Part shown: positions 8,542 through 17,944 of the stretch, piece by piece
Layout of the letters: the number at the start of each line of letters is the position of its first letter
Position numbering within the stretch: position 1 is the first letter of the stretch
Assembly (NCBI RefSeq): GCF_001612905.1
Contig: NZ_BDBI01000007.1
Coordinates: forward strand, 37,151-101,150
DNA: 64,000 bases
From: Nocardia ignorata NBRC 108230
GTDB lineage: Bacteria; Actinomycetota; Actinomycetes; Mycobacteriales; Mycobacteriaceae
Reading direction: 5' to 3'
The notes under the pieces: model-generated
The model's database searches: none
The model's input: the letters and a program-made list of their open reading frames with translations, nothing else
What the model was told of the DNA's origin: nothing
Translations under genes and position numbers: made by a program

Positions 8542-9399
8542 TCAGCGACCGCGGCCGTACCGATCTGCGAGACGCGCTTCCGTAGTGCTCTCCTCAGAAG
8601 TCGAAGCAGGCTGATCGGACACCTCGGACCCGACTTCTCCACGCTCACGACGGCGAGCCCGCATTTCGGCGAACACGAAATACCCGAGCCCGAGCGGAGC
8701 CATCACACCGAAGGCCAGCCATTGAAGGCCGTAGGAGAGGTAGGGACCCGCATCCAGTTGGGGGAGGGGAACAGGCGTGAACGCCCCCGGCTGCCCCTCG
8801 GCAAGCTGAAGATAACCGCCCTTGTCGGTACCGGTGGGAATCGGCGTCAGCGGGATACCGAGAACCGTGGATTCCTGAGTCGTATCGACCGTGTACACCT
8901 GCCGGAACCCGTCCTGCGTGCTCGGCACCTTATCGGGAACGACCCCTTCGGAAGCCCGCACTCGCGCCTCGATCCGCTGCGCCCCGCCCGGCGGCTCGGC
9001 AATCGCAGGCGGCCGCGTCCCGTCGACAGCCGCGATCAGACCACGGTCGACGAGCAGAGTACGACCGTCATCGAGCCGGAACGCGGCGAGAACCGCGTAT
9101 CCCGGCGCACCGTCGAGGTGGCGCAACCGGACGAGCACCGTCGAATCCGGCAGGAAGGTGCCAGTGGCGATCACCTTCCGCCACTCGGTATGAGTACCGG
9201 GATCACCGGCGAGGATGTCGGTAACAGCCACCGGATCGGCCTGCACCGAATCGGCGATCAGCTGATTGCGGTGCTCGGTGCTGCTGTTCTTGTTCAGCTG
9301 CCAAGGCGCGAGGATCGTGAAACACAGGTAGGCGAACGCGACGACGACGAGCGCCAGAATCAGCCAGCTCGGGCGCAGCAGAAAGGTGAGTTTGCGCAT
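8542..9399 (-). CDS. SURF1 family protein
   Basis: SURF1 proteins assist cytochrome c oxidase assembly, probably by handling heme a. The 285-residue product has one N-terminal transmembrane helix (about residues 8-28, ending just before APWQLNKN) and one near the C-terminus (LAFGVMAPLGLGYFVF), with the extracytoplasmic beta domain between, including TGTFLPDSTVLV and LLVDRG. ATG 9399 shares its A with the TGA stop of the phosphatase gene (TGATG), so the two are translationally coupled. The tail after the second helix is charged and likely cytoplasmic. Confidence 0.9.
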   Translation of the reverse strand: MRKLTFLLRPSWLILALVVVAFAYLCFTILAPWQLNKNSSTEHRNQLIADSVQADPVAVTDILAGDPGTHTEWRKVIATGTFLPDSTVLVRLRHLDGAPGYAVLAAFRLDDGRTLLVDRGLIAAVDGTRPPAIAEPPGGAQRIEARVRASEGVVPDKVPSTQDGFRQVYTVDTTQESTVLGIPLTPIPTGTDKGGYLQLAEGQPGAFTPVPLPQLDAGPYLSYGLQWLAFGVMAPLGLGYFVFAEMRARRRERGEVGSEVSDQPASTSEESTTEARLADRYGRGR

Positions 9400-9902
9400 C
9401 AGCGTCGCGCGGCGGCCGGGTCGCGGGCCTCGAGCTCGGCCCACACCCAGTCGAGCAGGCCGGGGACAGCGGCCTCGATCTGGTCGCGGACCAGGTCGAA
9501 GTCGGTCTGGTCGCCGTAGTACGGGTCGGGCACGTCGACACCGTCGGCGGCGGGGTCGAAGCTGCGCAGCAGCCTGCGCTGTTCGGTGGGGACGCCTCGG
9601 TGGGCGAGTTCCCGGTCGTGGCTGGTGTCGAGCACCACGATCAGGTCGGCGTCGCGATGCTCGTCGCCGAAGGCGGCGGCGATGTGTTCGGCGGCGTAAC
9701 CGGCGCGGCGCAGGGTGGCGGCGGTACGCGGGTCGGCGGGGTCACCGACATGCCACGATCCGGTGCCCGCGCTGCTCACCCGCACCCGGTTCGCCAGACC
9801 GGCACGGTACAGATGCGCTTCGAACATCTTCGCCGCCATCGGCGACCGGCAGATGTTCCCTGTGCAGACGAAGGTCACGTGCAGCTCTCCCACGGCACCC
9901 AT
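9399..9902 (-). CDS. ptpA: Low-molecular-weight protein tyrosine phosphatase
   Basis: The 167-residue enzyme has the phosphate loop C-T-G-N-I-C-R-S near residue 14 (Cys-x5-Arg) and the general-acid motif DPYYG near residue 130. These define the LMW-PTP family, whose mycobacterial member PtpA is secreted into host cells. ATG 9902 places the phosphate loop at the normal distance from the N-terminus. It is coupled to SURF1 by TGATG. A PtkA-type tyrosine kinase gene, which adjoins ptpA in M. tuberculosis, is not present here. Whether this protein is secreted is unknown. Confidence 0.88.
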   Translation of the reverse strand: MGAVGELHVTFVCTGNICRSPMAAKMFEAHLYRAGLANRVRVSSAGTGSWHVGDPADPRTAATLRRAGYAAEHIAAAFGDEHRDADLIVVLDTSHDRELAHRGVPTEQRRLLRSFDPAADGVDVPDPYYGDQTDFDLVRDQIEAAVPGLLDWVWAELEARDPAAARR

Positions 9903-9946
9903 TGTCGCCGGTAGGGCCTCAGCGGCGCCACGTAGGGTGTTCAGTT

Positions 9947-11158
9947 GTGTTCGAGGACTCGGTCGACCCCGCGATGCTGCGCCACCACGGCGACGTGGAA
10001 GCGCGCCCGGGCATGCTCGATTTCGCGGTGAACGTCCAGGGCACGGCCCCACCCGCCTGGCTGCGCGCCCGCCTCACCGCCCGCCTCACCGACCTCGGCC
10101 GCTACCCCGACGCAGCCGAGGAACTCGCCGCCCGCACGGCCGTCGCCGCCCGCCACGGCCGCGCTCCCGACGAAGTCCTGCTGCTGGCAGGCGCCGCCGA
10201 AGGCTTCGCGATGCTGCCCCGCCTGCGCCCCCGCCTCGCCGCCGTCATCCACCCGTCCTTCACCGAACCGGAACTGGCGTTGCGTGAGGCAGGCGTCCCG
10301 GTGACCCGCGTCGTCCTCGAACGCCCGTACACCCTCGACCCCACCCGGGTACCGGAAGAAGCCGACCTGGTCGTCCTCGGCAACCCCACCAACCCCACCT
10401 CGATCCTGCACCCCGCCGAAACCATCCAGGCGCTACGCCGCCCGGGCCGCCTCGTCGTCGTAGACGAAGCCTTCGCCGACGCGGTCGCCTACCTCCGAGC
10501 GTCGGCGGGTTCGTCGACTGCGCGACCCGAGGCCGGTGGCGCCGCGACCCAGCGTGTAGAGGTCGGTGGCGCTGCGGCCCACCGTGTGGATGCCGGTGGC
10601 GCTGCGCCCCCGAGTGCGGATGTCGACGCTGTTCCCGGTGCGGTACGTCCGAAGGGTATCGGTGGCGAACTCGAGTCGCTGGCCGGGCTGAGCGCACCGG
10701 ACGTCTTGGTGCTGCGCAGTCTCACCAAGACGTGGGCGTTGGCCGGTCTGCGCTGCGGATACGTACTCGGTGCTCCCGAGGTGCTGGCCCGGTTGACCCA
10801 GGGTCGCCCGCACTGGCCGCTCGGCACCCTGCAGCTCGAGGCGATCCGCGCCACCGCCGAACCCGCCGCCGTCGCCGAATCCCAGCACCTCGCCCAGCGC
10901 ATCGCCGCCGACCGCGACGCCATGATCGACCGTCTCACCGCGCTCGGCATCGACGTGCACACCCCGGCCACCGGCCCGTTCCTGCTCCTGCGCGTCACGG
11001 ACGGCGCCCTGGTCCGCAAGCATCTCGCCGACCGTGGCATCGCCGTCCGCCGCGCCGACACCTTCCCGGGTCTCGGCCCCGACCATTTGCGCGTCGCAGT
11101 GCGCGGCCGCGCCGAGGTGGATCAGCTGATCGACGGGTTGCGGGCCGCGCTGTGGTGA
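9947..11158 (+). CDS. cobC: CobC-like threonine-phosphate decarboxylase / PLP aminotransferase with repeat insert
   Basis: This is a fold-type I PLP enzyme of the histidinol-phosphate aminotransferase/CobD(Salmonella)-CobC family, thought to make aminopropanol phosphate for cobalamin. Visible are NPTNPTS (substrate and cofactor loop), VVVDEAFAD, and the PLP lysine in [20 protein letters not shown] 9947 gives a 403-residue protein, about 40 residues longer than usual. The extra length is an insert between [12 protein letters not shown] and the PLP lysine that carries three 10-residue repeats (10529-10618). The gene diverges from the phosphatase gene. Activity despite the insert is an inference from the intact motifs. 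Confidence 0.82.
   Translation: MFEDSVDPAMLRHHGDVEARPGMLDFAVNVQGTAPPAWLRARLTARLTDLGRYPDAAEELAARTAVAARHGRAPDEVLLLAGAAEGFAMLPRLRPRLAAVIHPSFTEPELALREAGVPVTRVVLERPYTLDPTRVPEEADLVVLGNPTNPTSILHPAETIQALRRPGRLVVVDEAFADAVAYLRASAGSSTARPEAGGAATQRVEVGGAAAHRVDAGGAAPPSADVDAVPGAVRPKGIGGELESLAGLSAPDVLVLRSLTKTWALAGLRCGYVLGAPEVLARLTQGRPHWPLGTLQLEAIRATAEPAAVAESQHLAQRIAADRDAMIDRLTALGIDVHTPATGPFLLLRVTDGALVRKHLADRGIAVRRADTFPGLGPDHLRVAVRGRAEVDQLIDGLRAALW
10529..10618 (+). repeat. Three tandem 30-bp repeats inside the CobC-like gene
   Basis: Three successive 30-bp units encode [20 protein letters not shown] and [10 protein letters not shown]. They are in frame and similar at DNA level (GGTGGCGCYGCG in each). They form the core of the linker-like insert in the aminotransferase. 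Confidence 0.85.
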
Positions 11159-11252
11159 TGTCGATTCCTCGCGGGGCCATATGCGATCAAGGCGAACGAG
11201 TGTCGAACCTGCCCACGACGGCGCAGGTCTCAGCGGAGCGAAGGAGGCGGCG

Positions 11253-12368
11253 GTGACCGACCTGGCCGAACTGATCGGGGTGCTCGACGCGGCGTACCCA
11301 CCGAGACTGGCCGAATCGTGGGATTCGGTTGGTCTGGTGTGTGGTGATCCGGCGCAAGAGGTTTCGAAGGTGCTGTTCGCCGTGGACGCCACCGCTGCCG
11401 TCGTCGACGAGGCGATCGCTTGGGGCGCACAGGCTTTGGTCGTGCATCACCCGCTGCTGTTGCGCGGCGTCGACACCGTGGCGGCGAGTACACCGAAAGG
11501 CGCCCTGCTGCACCGGCTGATCCGCTCGGACTGCGCGCTGTTCTCCGCGCACACCAACGCAGATTCCGCCGACCCCGGCGTCTCCGACGCGCTCGCCGCC
11601 GCAGTCGGCCTCACCGTCACGGGCCCGCTCGACCCCAAACCGGTTGCCCCGATGGACAAGTGGGTCATTCAGGTGCCGCAGACGCACACCGCCGCCTTGA
11701 TGTCGGCACTGTTCGCGGCCGGTGCGGGCGCGATCGGCGACTACCGCGAGGCGGCCTGGTACACCGCAGGCACCGGCCAGTTCCTGCCGGTCGACGGCGC
11801 GAACCCGGCCATCGGCGCGGTCGGAACCGTCGAGACCGTCACCGAGGACGCGGTCGAGGTGGTCGCGGCGCCGTCCGCGCGCACCGCCGTCCTTGCGGCT
11901 CTGCGCGCTGCCCACCCCTACGAGGAACCGGCCTACCACGTCACCGAACGCGCACCCCTGCCGTCGTCCCTCGGCATCGGCCGCATCGGTGAACTCGCCG
12001 AACCCGAGACACTGCGCGAGTTCACCGCCCGCGTGGGCAACGGCCTACCGCGCACCGTCTGGGGCGTGCGAGCCGCGGGCGACCCGGACCGGACGATCAA
12101 GCGGGTGGCCGTCTGCGGCGGTGCCGGCGACTCCTACCTCGGCGCCGCCATCCGCGCGGGCGTCGACGCCTACCTCACCTCCGACCTGCGCCACCACCCC
12201 GTCGACGAACACCTCCGCCGAGGCGGCCCCGCCCTCATCGACGCCGCCCACTGGGCCACCGAATTCCCATGGTGCGCCCAGGCCGAATCCGTCGTCACGC
12301 GCGCGCTGCCCGCCCTCACCACCCGCGTGTCGACCCTCCGCACGGATCCGTGGACGGTCACCGGCTGA
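11253..12368 (+). CDS. Nif3-like dinuclear metal centre hexameric protein
   Basis: The 371-residue protein belongs to the Nif3/YbgI/DUF34 family: two Nif3 halves with an inserted CutA/PII-like domain in the middle (about residues 130-230). Metal-binding motifs are [15 protein letters not shown] and, near the end, DAAHWATE. The family forms toroidal hexamers and may have a GTP-cyclohydrolase-I-type or metal-homeostasis role; its real function is unsettled. GTG 11253 was chosen because a GGAGG site lies just ahead of it. It is the first gene of the set leading to the zinc-ribbon and RNase H genes. Confidence 0.85.
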   Translation: MTDLAELIGVLDAAYPPRLAESWDSVGLVCGDPAQEVSKVLFAVDATAAVVDEAIAWGAQALVVHHPLLLRGVDTVAASTPKGALLHRLIRSDCALFSAHTNADSADPGVSDALAAAVGLTVTGPLDPKPVAPMDKWVIQVPQTHTAALMSALFAAGAGAIGDYREAAWYTAGTGQFLPVDGANPAIGAVGTVETVTEDAVEVVAAPSARTAVLAALRAAHPYEEPAYHVTERAPLPSSLGIGRIGELAEPETLREFTARVGNGLPRTVWGVRAAGDPDRTIKRVAVCGGAGDSYLGAAIRAGVDAYLTSDLRHHPVDEHLRRGGPALIDAAHWATEFPWCAQAESVVTRALPALTTRVSTLRTDPWTVTG

Positions 12369-12456
12369 GTCACCGCACCCGCTTCCCCCACGCGGCCACG
12401 AAATTCGGGTGCGCCCGCACGGTCAGCCGGGCTCCCGTCCGGCGCCAGCTCAGCCT

Positions 12457-12657
12457 CTAGGTATCGCTCGTCCTCCACGAAACCGCCGGTGCCGCGAACA
12501 ACGCGAGCGGAAGGATCACCAGCGCGGAGATGACACAGGTCAGGAACGCGAACGCCGACGCGTGGATCGTCATCCACGCGATGCCGATCATCAGCGGGGT
12601 CAGGGCAAGACCGAAGTAGATGACGTTCGGTTCCGTTCGGTCGCGGATCCGGGTCAT
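12457..12657 (-). CDS. Small two-helix membrane protein
   Basis: The 66-residue product has a short charged N-terminus (MTRIRDRTEPN) and two hydrophobic segments, about residues 12-30 and 33-55, consistent with a small inner-membrane protein. It is opposite in direction to the flanking genes. ATG 12657 fits the charge pattern of a membrane protein start. No family is recognised. Confidence 0.55.
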   Translation of the reverse strand: MTRIRDRTEPNVIYFGLALTPLMIGIAWMTIHASAFAFLTCVISALVILPLALFAAPAVSWRTSDT

Positions 12658-12730
12658 GGCGTGTTCGCCTCGTGCGGCGCGGTACGGTTGATCGATCCAT
12701 CCGTCCACCGTGTTCAGGAGTTCGTGCCCG

Positions 12731-13468
12731 TTGAATGTCGAACCGTCGGTCCAGTCCAAGCTGTTGCAGCTCGCCGCTGTCGATGCCGAGCTGACGCGGA
12801 TCGCGCACCGGCGCACCGCGCTGCCCGAGCAGCAGGAGGTCGCGCGGCTGGCGGCCGAACGCAACGGCTACAAGGACGCCGCGGTCGCGGTCGAGATCGG
12901 CATCGACGACCTGGATCGTGACATCCGCAAACTCGAGGGTGAGGTCGAGGCGGTGCGCAAGCGCGAGGACCGCGACCGCGCCATGCTCACCTCGGGCTCC
13001 GTCGCCGCCAAACAGCTCTCCGAACTCCAGCACGAACTGGGCAGCCTGGAACGCCGTCGCGCCGTCCTCGAGGACGAACTGCTGACCGTGATGGAGCAGC
13101 GTGAGGCGATGGCCGCCGACCACGACCACGCCGGTGCCCGGCTCAGCAAGGCCGATCAGGATCTGGCCGACGCCGAACGCCTGCGCGACGAGGCGATGGC
13201 CGACCTGGAGGTCGCGCAGCAACGGTGCGAGAACGACCGCGCCGCCCTGATCGGCCTGTTCCCCGAGGAACTGCTCGCCGTCTACGACAAGCAGCGCGCC
13301 GCCCACGGTGTCGGTGCCGCCCTGCTGCAGGCCCGCCGCTGCGGTGCGTGCCGTATCGAGATCGACCGCGGTGAGATGCAGCGCATCGCCAAGGCCGCAC
13401 CCGACGCGGTGGTCCGCTGCCCCGAATGCGGCGCGATCATGGTGCGCACCAAGGAATCCGGACTGTGA
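12731..13468 (+). CDS. Coiled-coil zinc-ribbon protein (C4-type, Rv2229c-like)
   Basis: Most of the 245-residue protein is a long antiparallel coiled coil (about residues 5-175, rich in Glu, Arg and Ala). It ends in a zinc ribbon with CGACRIEI and CPECG (four cysteines). Proteins of this type (DUF164 or Slr1287-like) are thought to bind nucleic acid or assist other enzymes. TTG 12731 was chosen because AGGAG lies 10 nt upstream; GTG 12710 in the same frame is the alternative. Its TGA stop overlaps the GTG of the RNase H gene (GTGA), so the two are coupled. Confidence 0.85.
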   Translation: MNVEPSVQSKLLQLAAVDAELTRIAHRRTALPEQQEVARLAAERNGYKDAAVAVEIGIDDLDRDIRKLEGEVEAVRKREDRDRAMLTSGSVAAKQLSELQHELGSLERRRAVLEDELLTVMEQREAMAADHDHAGARLSKADQDLADAERLRDEAMADLEVAQQRCENDRAALIGLFPEELLAVYDKQRAAHGVGAALLQARRCGACRIEIDRGEMQRIAKAAPDAVVRCPECGAIMVRTKESGL

Positions 13469-14808
13469 GCGCTGGGCCGGTTGGTGTGCGTGAGGTGATC
13501 GTCGAAGCCGACGGCGGCTCACGCGGCAATCCCGGCCCGGCCGGCTACGGCGCGGTGGTCTTCGCCGACGATCACGTGCGCGTGCTGGCCGAACGCAAGG
13601 AATACGTCGGCGTCACCACCAACAATGTGGCCGAATACCGTGGGCTGATCGCGGGTCTGGAAGCCGCGACCGAACTCGGTGCGCGGGTCGTGACGGTGCG
13701 CATGGACTCCAAGCTCGTCGTCGAACAGATGTCGGGCCGCTGGAAGATCAAGCACGCCTCCATGATTCCGCTCGCCGAACAGGCACGTCGGCTGGTCGCC
13801 GGTTTCGACCGGGTGAGTTTCACCTGGATCCCGCGCGCCGAGAACTCCCACGCCGACCGGCTGGCGAACGAGGCGATGGACGACGGCGCCCTCGTCGGCA
13901 CCGTCCGCGAGTCTCTCGCCGCGGGCTACACGCCGGGAGATCAGGTCGCCCTCGGCGCGGCGGATGATCGAGCCGCAGGCGAGGTGGAGCCGAGCGTCGT
14001 CGCCGGCGACGAAGCGTCGACTACTTCGGGCGCAACCGTCACCCCGGCCGGCGACAAGGCCGCTGTCGCGCCGACGGGCGAGCAGGTGGCTGTCACGCCG
14101 ACAGGCGAGCAGATCGTCGTCGGTGGCGTGGGCAAGACGGAATCGCCTGCCGCCCAAAAAGTTTCCACCTATTCCCCGGGCTGGACCGGCGCCAGCGGCC
14201 GCCCCACCCGCCTGCTCTTGTTGCGCCACGGTCAAACCGAGCTGTCGGTGCAGCGCCGCTACTCCGGCCGCGGCAACCCGGCCCTCACCGATCTGGGTCG
14301 CGAACAGGCCGATCGCTCCGCGAAAATGCTTGCCGCCAAAGGTGATATCGCCGCCGTCGTGAGCTCACCGTTGCAGCGGGCCCGGTCCACCGCCGAGGCC
14401 GCCGCCACCGCACTCGATGTGCCCCTGCGCATTCTCGACGGCCTCATCGAAACCGATTTCGGCCAGTGGGAAGGACTCACCTTCGCCGAAGCGGCACAGC
14501 GCGATCCGGCGCTGCACGCCGACTGGCTGGGCGACCCGTCGATCCCCGCGCCCGGTGGTGAGAGCTTCGTCCAGGTGCGCGAACGGATCGAGGGTGTGCG
14601 CCGCGACCTGGTGGCGCTGTATCCCGGCGAGAACGTCGTCGTGGTCAGTCATGTCACCCCCATCAAGACCTTGCTGCAGCTGGCGCTCGGGGTCGGCCCG
14701 TCGCTGCTCTACCGGTTGCACCTGGACCTGGCGTCGCTGTGTATCGCCGAGTTCTATCCCGACGGTGGCGCTTCGGTGCGCCTGGTCAACGACACTTCCT
14801 ATCTCTGA
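13465..14808 (+). CDS. Bifunctional RNase H / acid phosphatase
   Basis: The 447-residue protein has two domains. Residues about 8-140 are a type I RNase H with the four acidic residues visible in EADGGSRGNPG, NNVAEYRGL, RMDSKLVVE and NSHADRLANEA. Residues about 248-445 are a histidine phosphatase (RHGQTELS, and a late VVSHVTPI). The M. tuberculosis relative Rv2228c degrades RNA in hybrids and has alpha-ribazole phosphatase-like activity, which links it to cobalamin. The linker of about 100 residues carries three 9-residue repeats. GTG 13465 overlaps the upstream stop by 4 nt. Confidence 0.9.
   Translation: MSAGPVGVREVIVEADGGSRGNPGPAGYGAVVFADDHVRVLAERKEYVGVTTNNVAEYRGLIAGLEAATELGARVVTVRMDSKLVVEQMSGRWKIKHASMIPLAEQARRLVAGFDRVSFTWIPRAENSHADRLANEAMDDGALVGTVRESLAAGYTPGDQVALGAADDRAAGEVEPSVVAGDEASTTSGATVTPAGDKAAVAPTGEQVAVTPTGEQIVVGGVGKTESPAAQKVSTYSPGWTGASGRPTRLLLLRHGQTELSVQRRYSGRGNPALTDLGREQADRSAKMLAAKGDIAAVVSSPLQRARSTAEAAATALDVPLRILDGLIETDFGQWEGLTFAEAAQRDPALHADWLGDPSIPAPGGESFVQVRERIEGVRRDLVALYPGENVVVVSHVTPIKTLLQLALGVGPSLLYRLHLDLASLCIAEFYPDGGASVRLVNDTSYL
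14038..14118 (+). repeat. Three tandem 27-bp repeats in the RNase H/phosphatase linker
   Basis: Three in-frame 27-bp units encode VTPAGDKAA, VAPTGEQVA and VTPTGEQIV. They lie between the RNase H and phosphatase domains and probably give a flexible spacer. Confidence 0.8.
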
Positions 14809-14822
14809 GGTGGCCCCGTGTC

Positions 14823-14849
14823 ACCCGGGCGCGGTACGGTCGCCCGGGT
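14823..14849 (+). terminator. Hairpin after the RNase H/phosphatase gene
   Basis: A perfect 9-bp stem (ACCCGGGCG/CGCCCGGGT) with a 9-nt loop begins 15 bp after the stop codon. There is no T tract. Confidence 0.5.
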
Positions 14850-14906
14850 TCGCGATGCGCGTCACGTCGACGCATAGCCGGTCGCGGCCGTGGAGAAAGG
14901 TACTTG

Positions 14907-15611
14907 ATGAAGTTTCTACGGATGGCGGCGTTCGCGGCGGCCATCGCGGGGGCGCTCACCACGTCTGCCGGTGTAGGCAGCGTGTCGGCTGATCCGAGCG
15001 TGGTGCTCGGTGCCGGTTCGGGCATCGTCTTCGACAACAACTCCGGCTGCTCGCTCACGGCCATCGGCCACGACAACGCGGGCCGACTGGTCGGTCTCAC
15101 CGCCGGGCACTGCGCGTCGACCGGTGCCAAGGTCGGCGCGGAGCAGGCGCTGCACGCCGGCGTGATCGGTACCGTCGCCTTCTCCGACGACGGTGACTAC
15201 CTGGACTTCGCTGTGCTGCAACTGGATGCGTCCAAGGTGGTGCCCACGCGCACGATCGGCCAGACCACCGTGGCAGGCCTGGGCCCCGCGCCTGCGCCGG
15301 GCTCCACCGTGTGCTCCGACGGGCGCACCAGCGGCCGCAGCTGCGGTGTGGTGTGGGGTGAGCTCGAGGGCAACTCGATCAACCAGTACTGCTCGCAGCC
15401 GGGCGATTCCGGTGGCCCGGTCGTTGTCGGTGACCGGCTCGTCGGCATGAACCAGGGCAGGCTCACCGGCCTCGGCCCCGTGGACTTCGACGTGCCGTGC
15501 ACCAACGGCGCCAACCCTATCCACTCGCCCGCCTACTTCCAGCCGATCGAGGTGATCCTCGACGTGGTGAACCGCGCGGGTGGGGTCGGCGCTGGCTTCC
15601 AGCCGATCTGA
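14907..15611 (+). CDS. Secreted S1 family serine protease (chymotrypsin-like)
   Basis: The 234-residue protein begins with a signal peptide (cleavage near VSADPS, about residue 29). It has the catalytic triad of S1 proteases: His in LTAGHC, Asp in DYLDFAVLQL and Ser in QPGDSGGP. The compact size without a recognisable pro-region differs from alpha-lytic-type S1E enzymes. Cysteines before the histidine and around the serine suggest two or three disulfides. ATG 14907 follows a GGAGAAAGG site. The target is unknown. Confidence 0.85.
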   Translation: MKFLRMAAFAAAIAGALTTSAGVGSVSADPSVVLGAGSGIVFDNNSGCSLTAIGHDNAGRLVGLTAGHCASTGAKVGAEQALHAGVIGTVAFSDDGDYLDFAVLQLDASKVVPTRTIGQTTVAGLGPAPAPGSTVCSDGRTSGRSCGVVWGELEGNSINQYCSQPGDSGGPVVVGDRLVGMNQGRLTGLGPVDFDVPCTNGANPIHSPAYFQPIEVILDVVNRAGGVGAGFQPI

Positions 15612-15620
15612 TCTCCGCAC

Positions 15621-15666
15621 GAAACAGCTAGGGGCGCAGCATCATCGCGATGCTGCGCCCTGTTTC
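15621..15666. terminator. Bidirectional terminator between protease and MmyB-type regulator
   Basis: An 11-bp stem (15632-15642 with 15650-15660) is framed by outer complementary arms GAAACAG and CTGTTTC, giving A-rich and T-rich flanks that can serve both converging genes. The hairpin overlaps the stop codon of the minus-strand regulator. Confidence 0.7.
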
Positions 15667-16427
15667 ATGACGGCGGCGGTGAAGTCGTCGAGCGGGTAGA
15701 AGAACTCGACGGCCAGCTCCGACAGGGTCACGTCGGCCGGTGCGCCGAAGGTGGCCATGGTGGAGAACATCGACAGCGTGCCCGCCGGGCTGGTGATGCG
15801 GATCGGCACCTGGAACGGGCCCGTCGGTTCGGGTCTGCCCGGCGAATCCCGCGGCGCCGCATAGCCGTTCACCTCGTCGTAGAGCGCGCGCAGTCGTGCG
15901 TCGCCGGTCGACTCGGCCTGACGCAGCAGACGTTCGAGGAACAGTTCCCTGACCTGGTGCAGGTTCTCCAAGCGCCCGGCGAGACCGTCGGGGTGCAGCA
16001 CCAGGCGGTAGACATTGGGCCGGGGGAGCAGCAGGTGCTCGGGCACTCCGCTCATCAGCAGTGGCATGGCCGCATTGCCCGCCACCACATCCCACCACCG
16101 GTCGACGACCACCGCCGGATACGGTTCGTGCGCGCGCAGCATGGTGTCGATCGCGGTTCGCGCGGCCGCGAGTTCGGCGTCATCGAGCCGCGACTCCCGG
16201 TAGGCGGGGGCGAACCCGGCCGCCAGCAACAACGTATTCCGTTCCCGCAGCGGTACTTCCAGCGCCTCGCACAACCGGAGCACCATCGCCCGGCTCGGCT
16301 GCGATCGCCCCGTCTCCACGTACGACAGGTGCCGCGCCGAAGTATCGGCCACCAATGCCAGATCGAGCTGACTCAGCTTGCGCCGCTGCCGCCACTCCCG
16401 CACCAGCGAACCGATCCGCGCCTCCAT
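15642..16427 (-). CDS. XRE-type regulator with MmyB-like ligand-binding domain
   Basis: The 261-residue protein has an N-terminal XRE helix-turn-helix (LSQLDLALVADTSARHLSYVE) and a C-terminal MmyB-like PAS-type domain that in relatives binds small fatty-acid-like ligands. Conserved features are YPAVVVDRWWDVVAGNAAM and NVYRLVLHPDGLA. Such regulators often control a neighbouring oxidoreductase, but here the adjacent gene in the same direction is an alpha/beta hydrolase that starts upstream of it. ATG 16427 was preferred to the two GTG codons just before it. Confidence 0.85.
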   Translation of the reverse strand: MEARIGSLVREWRQRRKLSQLDLALVADTSARHLSYVETGRSQPSRAMVLRLCEALEVPLRERNTLLLAAGFAPAYRESRLDDAELAAARTAIDTMLRAHEPYPAVVVDRWWDVVAGNAAMPLLMSGVPEHLLLPRPNVYRLVLHPDGLAGRLENLHQVRELFLERLLRQAESTGDARLRALYDEVNGYAAPRDSPGRPEPTGPFQVPIRITSPAGTLSMFSTMATFGAPADVTLSELAVEFFYPLDDFTAAVMKQGAASR

Positions 16428-16549
16428 CACCACCCGACCCTATCCACCACGCCGGCAGCGGCACCATGACCTGTGCGGTCATTGCGGCGATGACCACGAT
16501 CACCGCACCTACGCCATCCTGTTCGGCGTGCAGACGGCTGCCCGCGTGA

Positions 16550-17437
16550 TCAGGGGCGCAGGATCGACACCAGGAAGTCGGTCTGGTCGCGCACGACCTG
16601 TTCGAAGACGTCGTCGAAGTACACGTCGAAGTGGCCGACCGGGTATTCCTTGACGACCGCGTGTTTGGTGCGGGCGGCGGCCTTGCGGGTGGGGCCGGAC
16701 GGTGCGACGGAATCGTTCTCGGCGATCGTGTACAGCACCGGGACCTTCAGCGACTTGGCGCGTCGGCCGGGGGCGTCGAACAGGGTGGAGAAAGCCACGC
16801 GCGCACCGACTTTGGGATCGTAGGTCGGGCTCTCCTCGGCGAGCCTGCCGAAGCCTTCGGGCACATCGGAGGCACTCATCAGGGCGGCGGCGCGTTTGCG
16901 GCCTGCCAGGCGGATGCGAATCGGCTTGCGGCGCAACGGGCCGAACAGCAGATCGGTCATGGCGACGGTCGCCACCTTGGTCAGGCTGATCGGTCCCTTG
17001 GCCCGCGCCGACGCCCAGCCACTGGTGAACGGCACCTGGGCGACCACGGCCGCCAGATAGTCGTCGTCGGGAGCGACGGAGAGCACGTGCCCGCCACCGA
17101 AGGATGTGCCCCACAACGCGATCCGGGTGGCGTCGAAGCCGCGGATGCTGCGCGCGTAGGCGATCGCGGCCTTCCAGTCCTGACGCTGCCTGGCGATATT
17201 GAGCACCTGGCGGGGCGCACCCTCACTGGCGCCGAAATGCCGATAGTCGAAGGCCAGCACCCCCATTCCCGCCGCGACGAACCGTCGCGCATACCGATCC
17301 AACCCCATCTCGCGGGTCGCCCCCAGCCCGTGTCCCATGATCACCAGCGGACGCGGCCTCGGCGCACCATCGGGGAGGTAGAGCCATGCGGCGCATTGCT
17401 GGTCACCCGATGGGAAACTGACGTCGACACGTTCCAT
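16550..17437 (-). CDS. Alpha/beta hydrolase
   Basis: The 295-residue protein is an alpha/beta hydrolase of the dienelactone hydrolase/peptidase S9-like type. It has the oxyanion-region motif MGHGLGATREMG, the nucleophile elbow in LWGTSFGGGH, a late aspartate in IAENDSVAPS and the catalytic His in PVGHFDVYFDD. It lacks a signal peptide. The substrate is unknown, perhaps an ester or an aliphatic acyl compound. ATG 17437 diverges from the RNase P RNA about 30 bp away, so the two must share a compact promoter region. Confidence 0.8.
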   Translation of the reverse strand: MERVDVSFPSGDQQCAAWLYLPDGAPRPRPLVIMGHGLGATREMGLDRYARRFVAAGMGVLAFDYRHFGASEGAPRQVLNIARQRQDWKAAIAYARSIRGFDATRIALWGTSFGGGHVLSVAPDDDYLAAVVAQVPFTSGWASARAKGPISLTKVATVAMTDLLFGPLRRKPIRIRLAGRKRAAALMSASDVPEGFGRLAEESPTYDPKVGARVAFSTLFDAPGRRAKSLKVPVLYTIAENDSVAPSGPTRKAAARTKHAVVKEYPVGHFDVYFDDVFEQVVRDQTDFLVSILRP

Positions 17438-17467
17438 GACTGATAACCGTACCGAGTACCATGGCAG

Positions 17468-17885
<418 letters not shown>

Positions 17886-17898
17886 CAGGAAACGACGA

Positions 17899-17928
17899 AG
17901 GCGGCGTTCCCGCACGGGACCGCCGCCT
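17899..17928 (+). terminator. Hairpin after rnpB
   Basis: A 13-bp stem with one mismatch (17899-17911 with 17916-17928) and a GCAC loop follows the RNA 3' end and is followed by a weak pyrimidine stretch. It also lies after the stop of the convergent lipoprotein gene. Confidence 0.65.
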
Positions 17929-17944
17929 CGTCTGTCCTGGGGAC

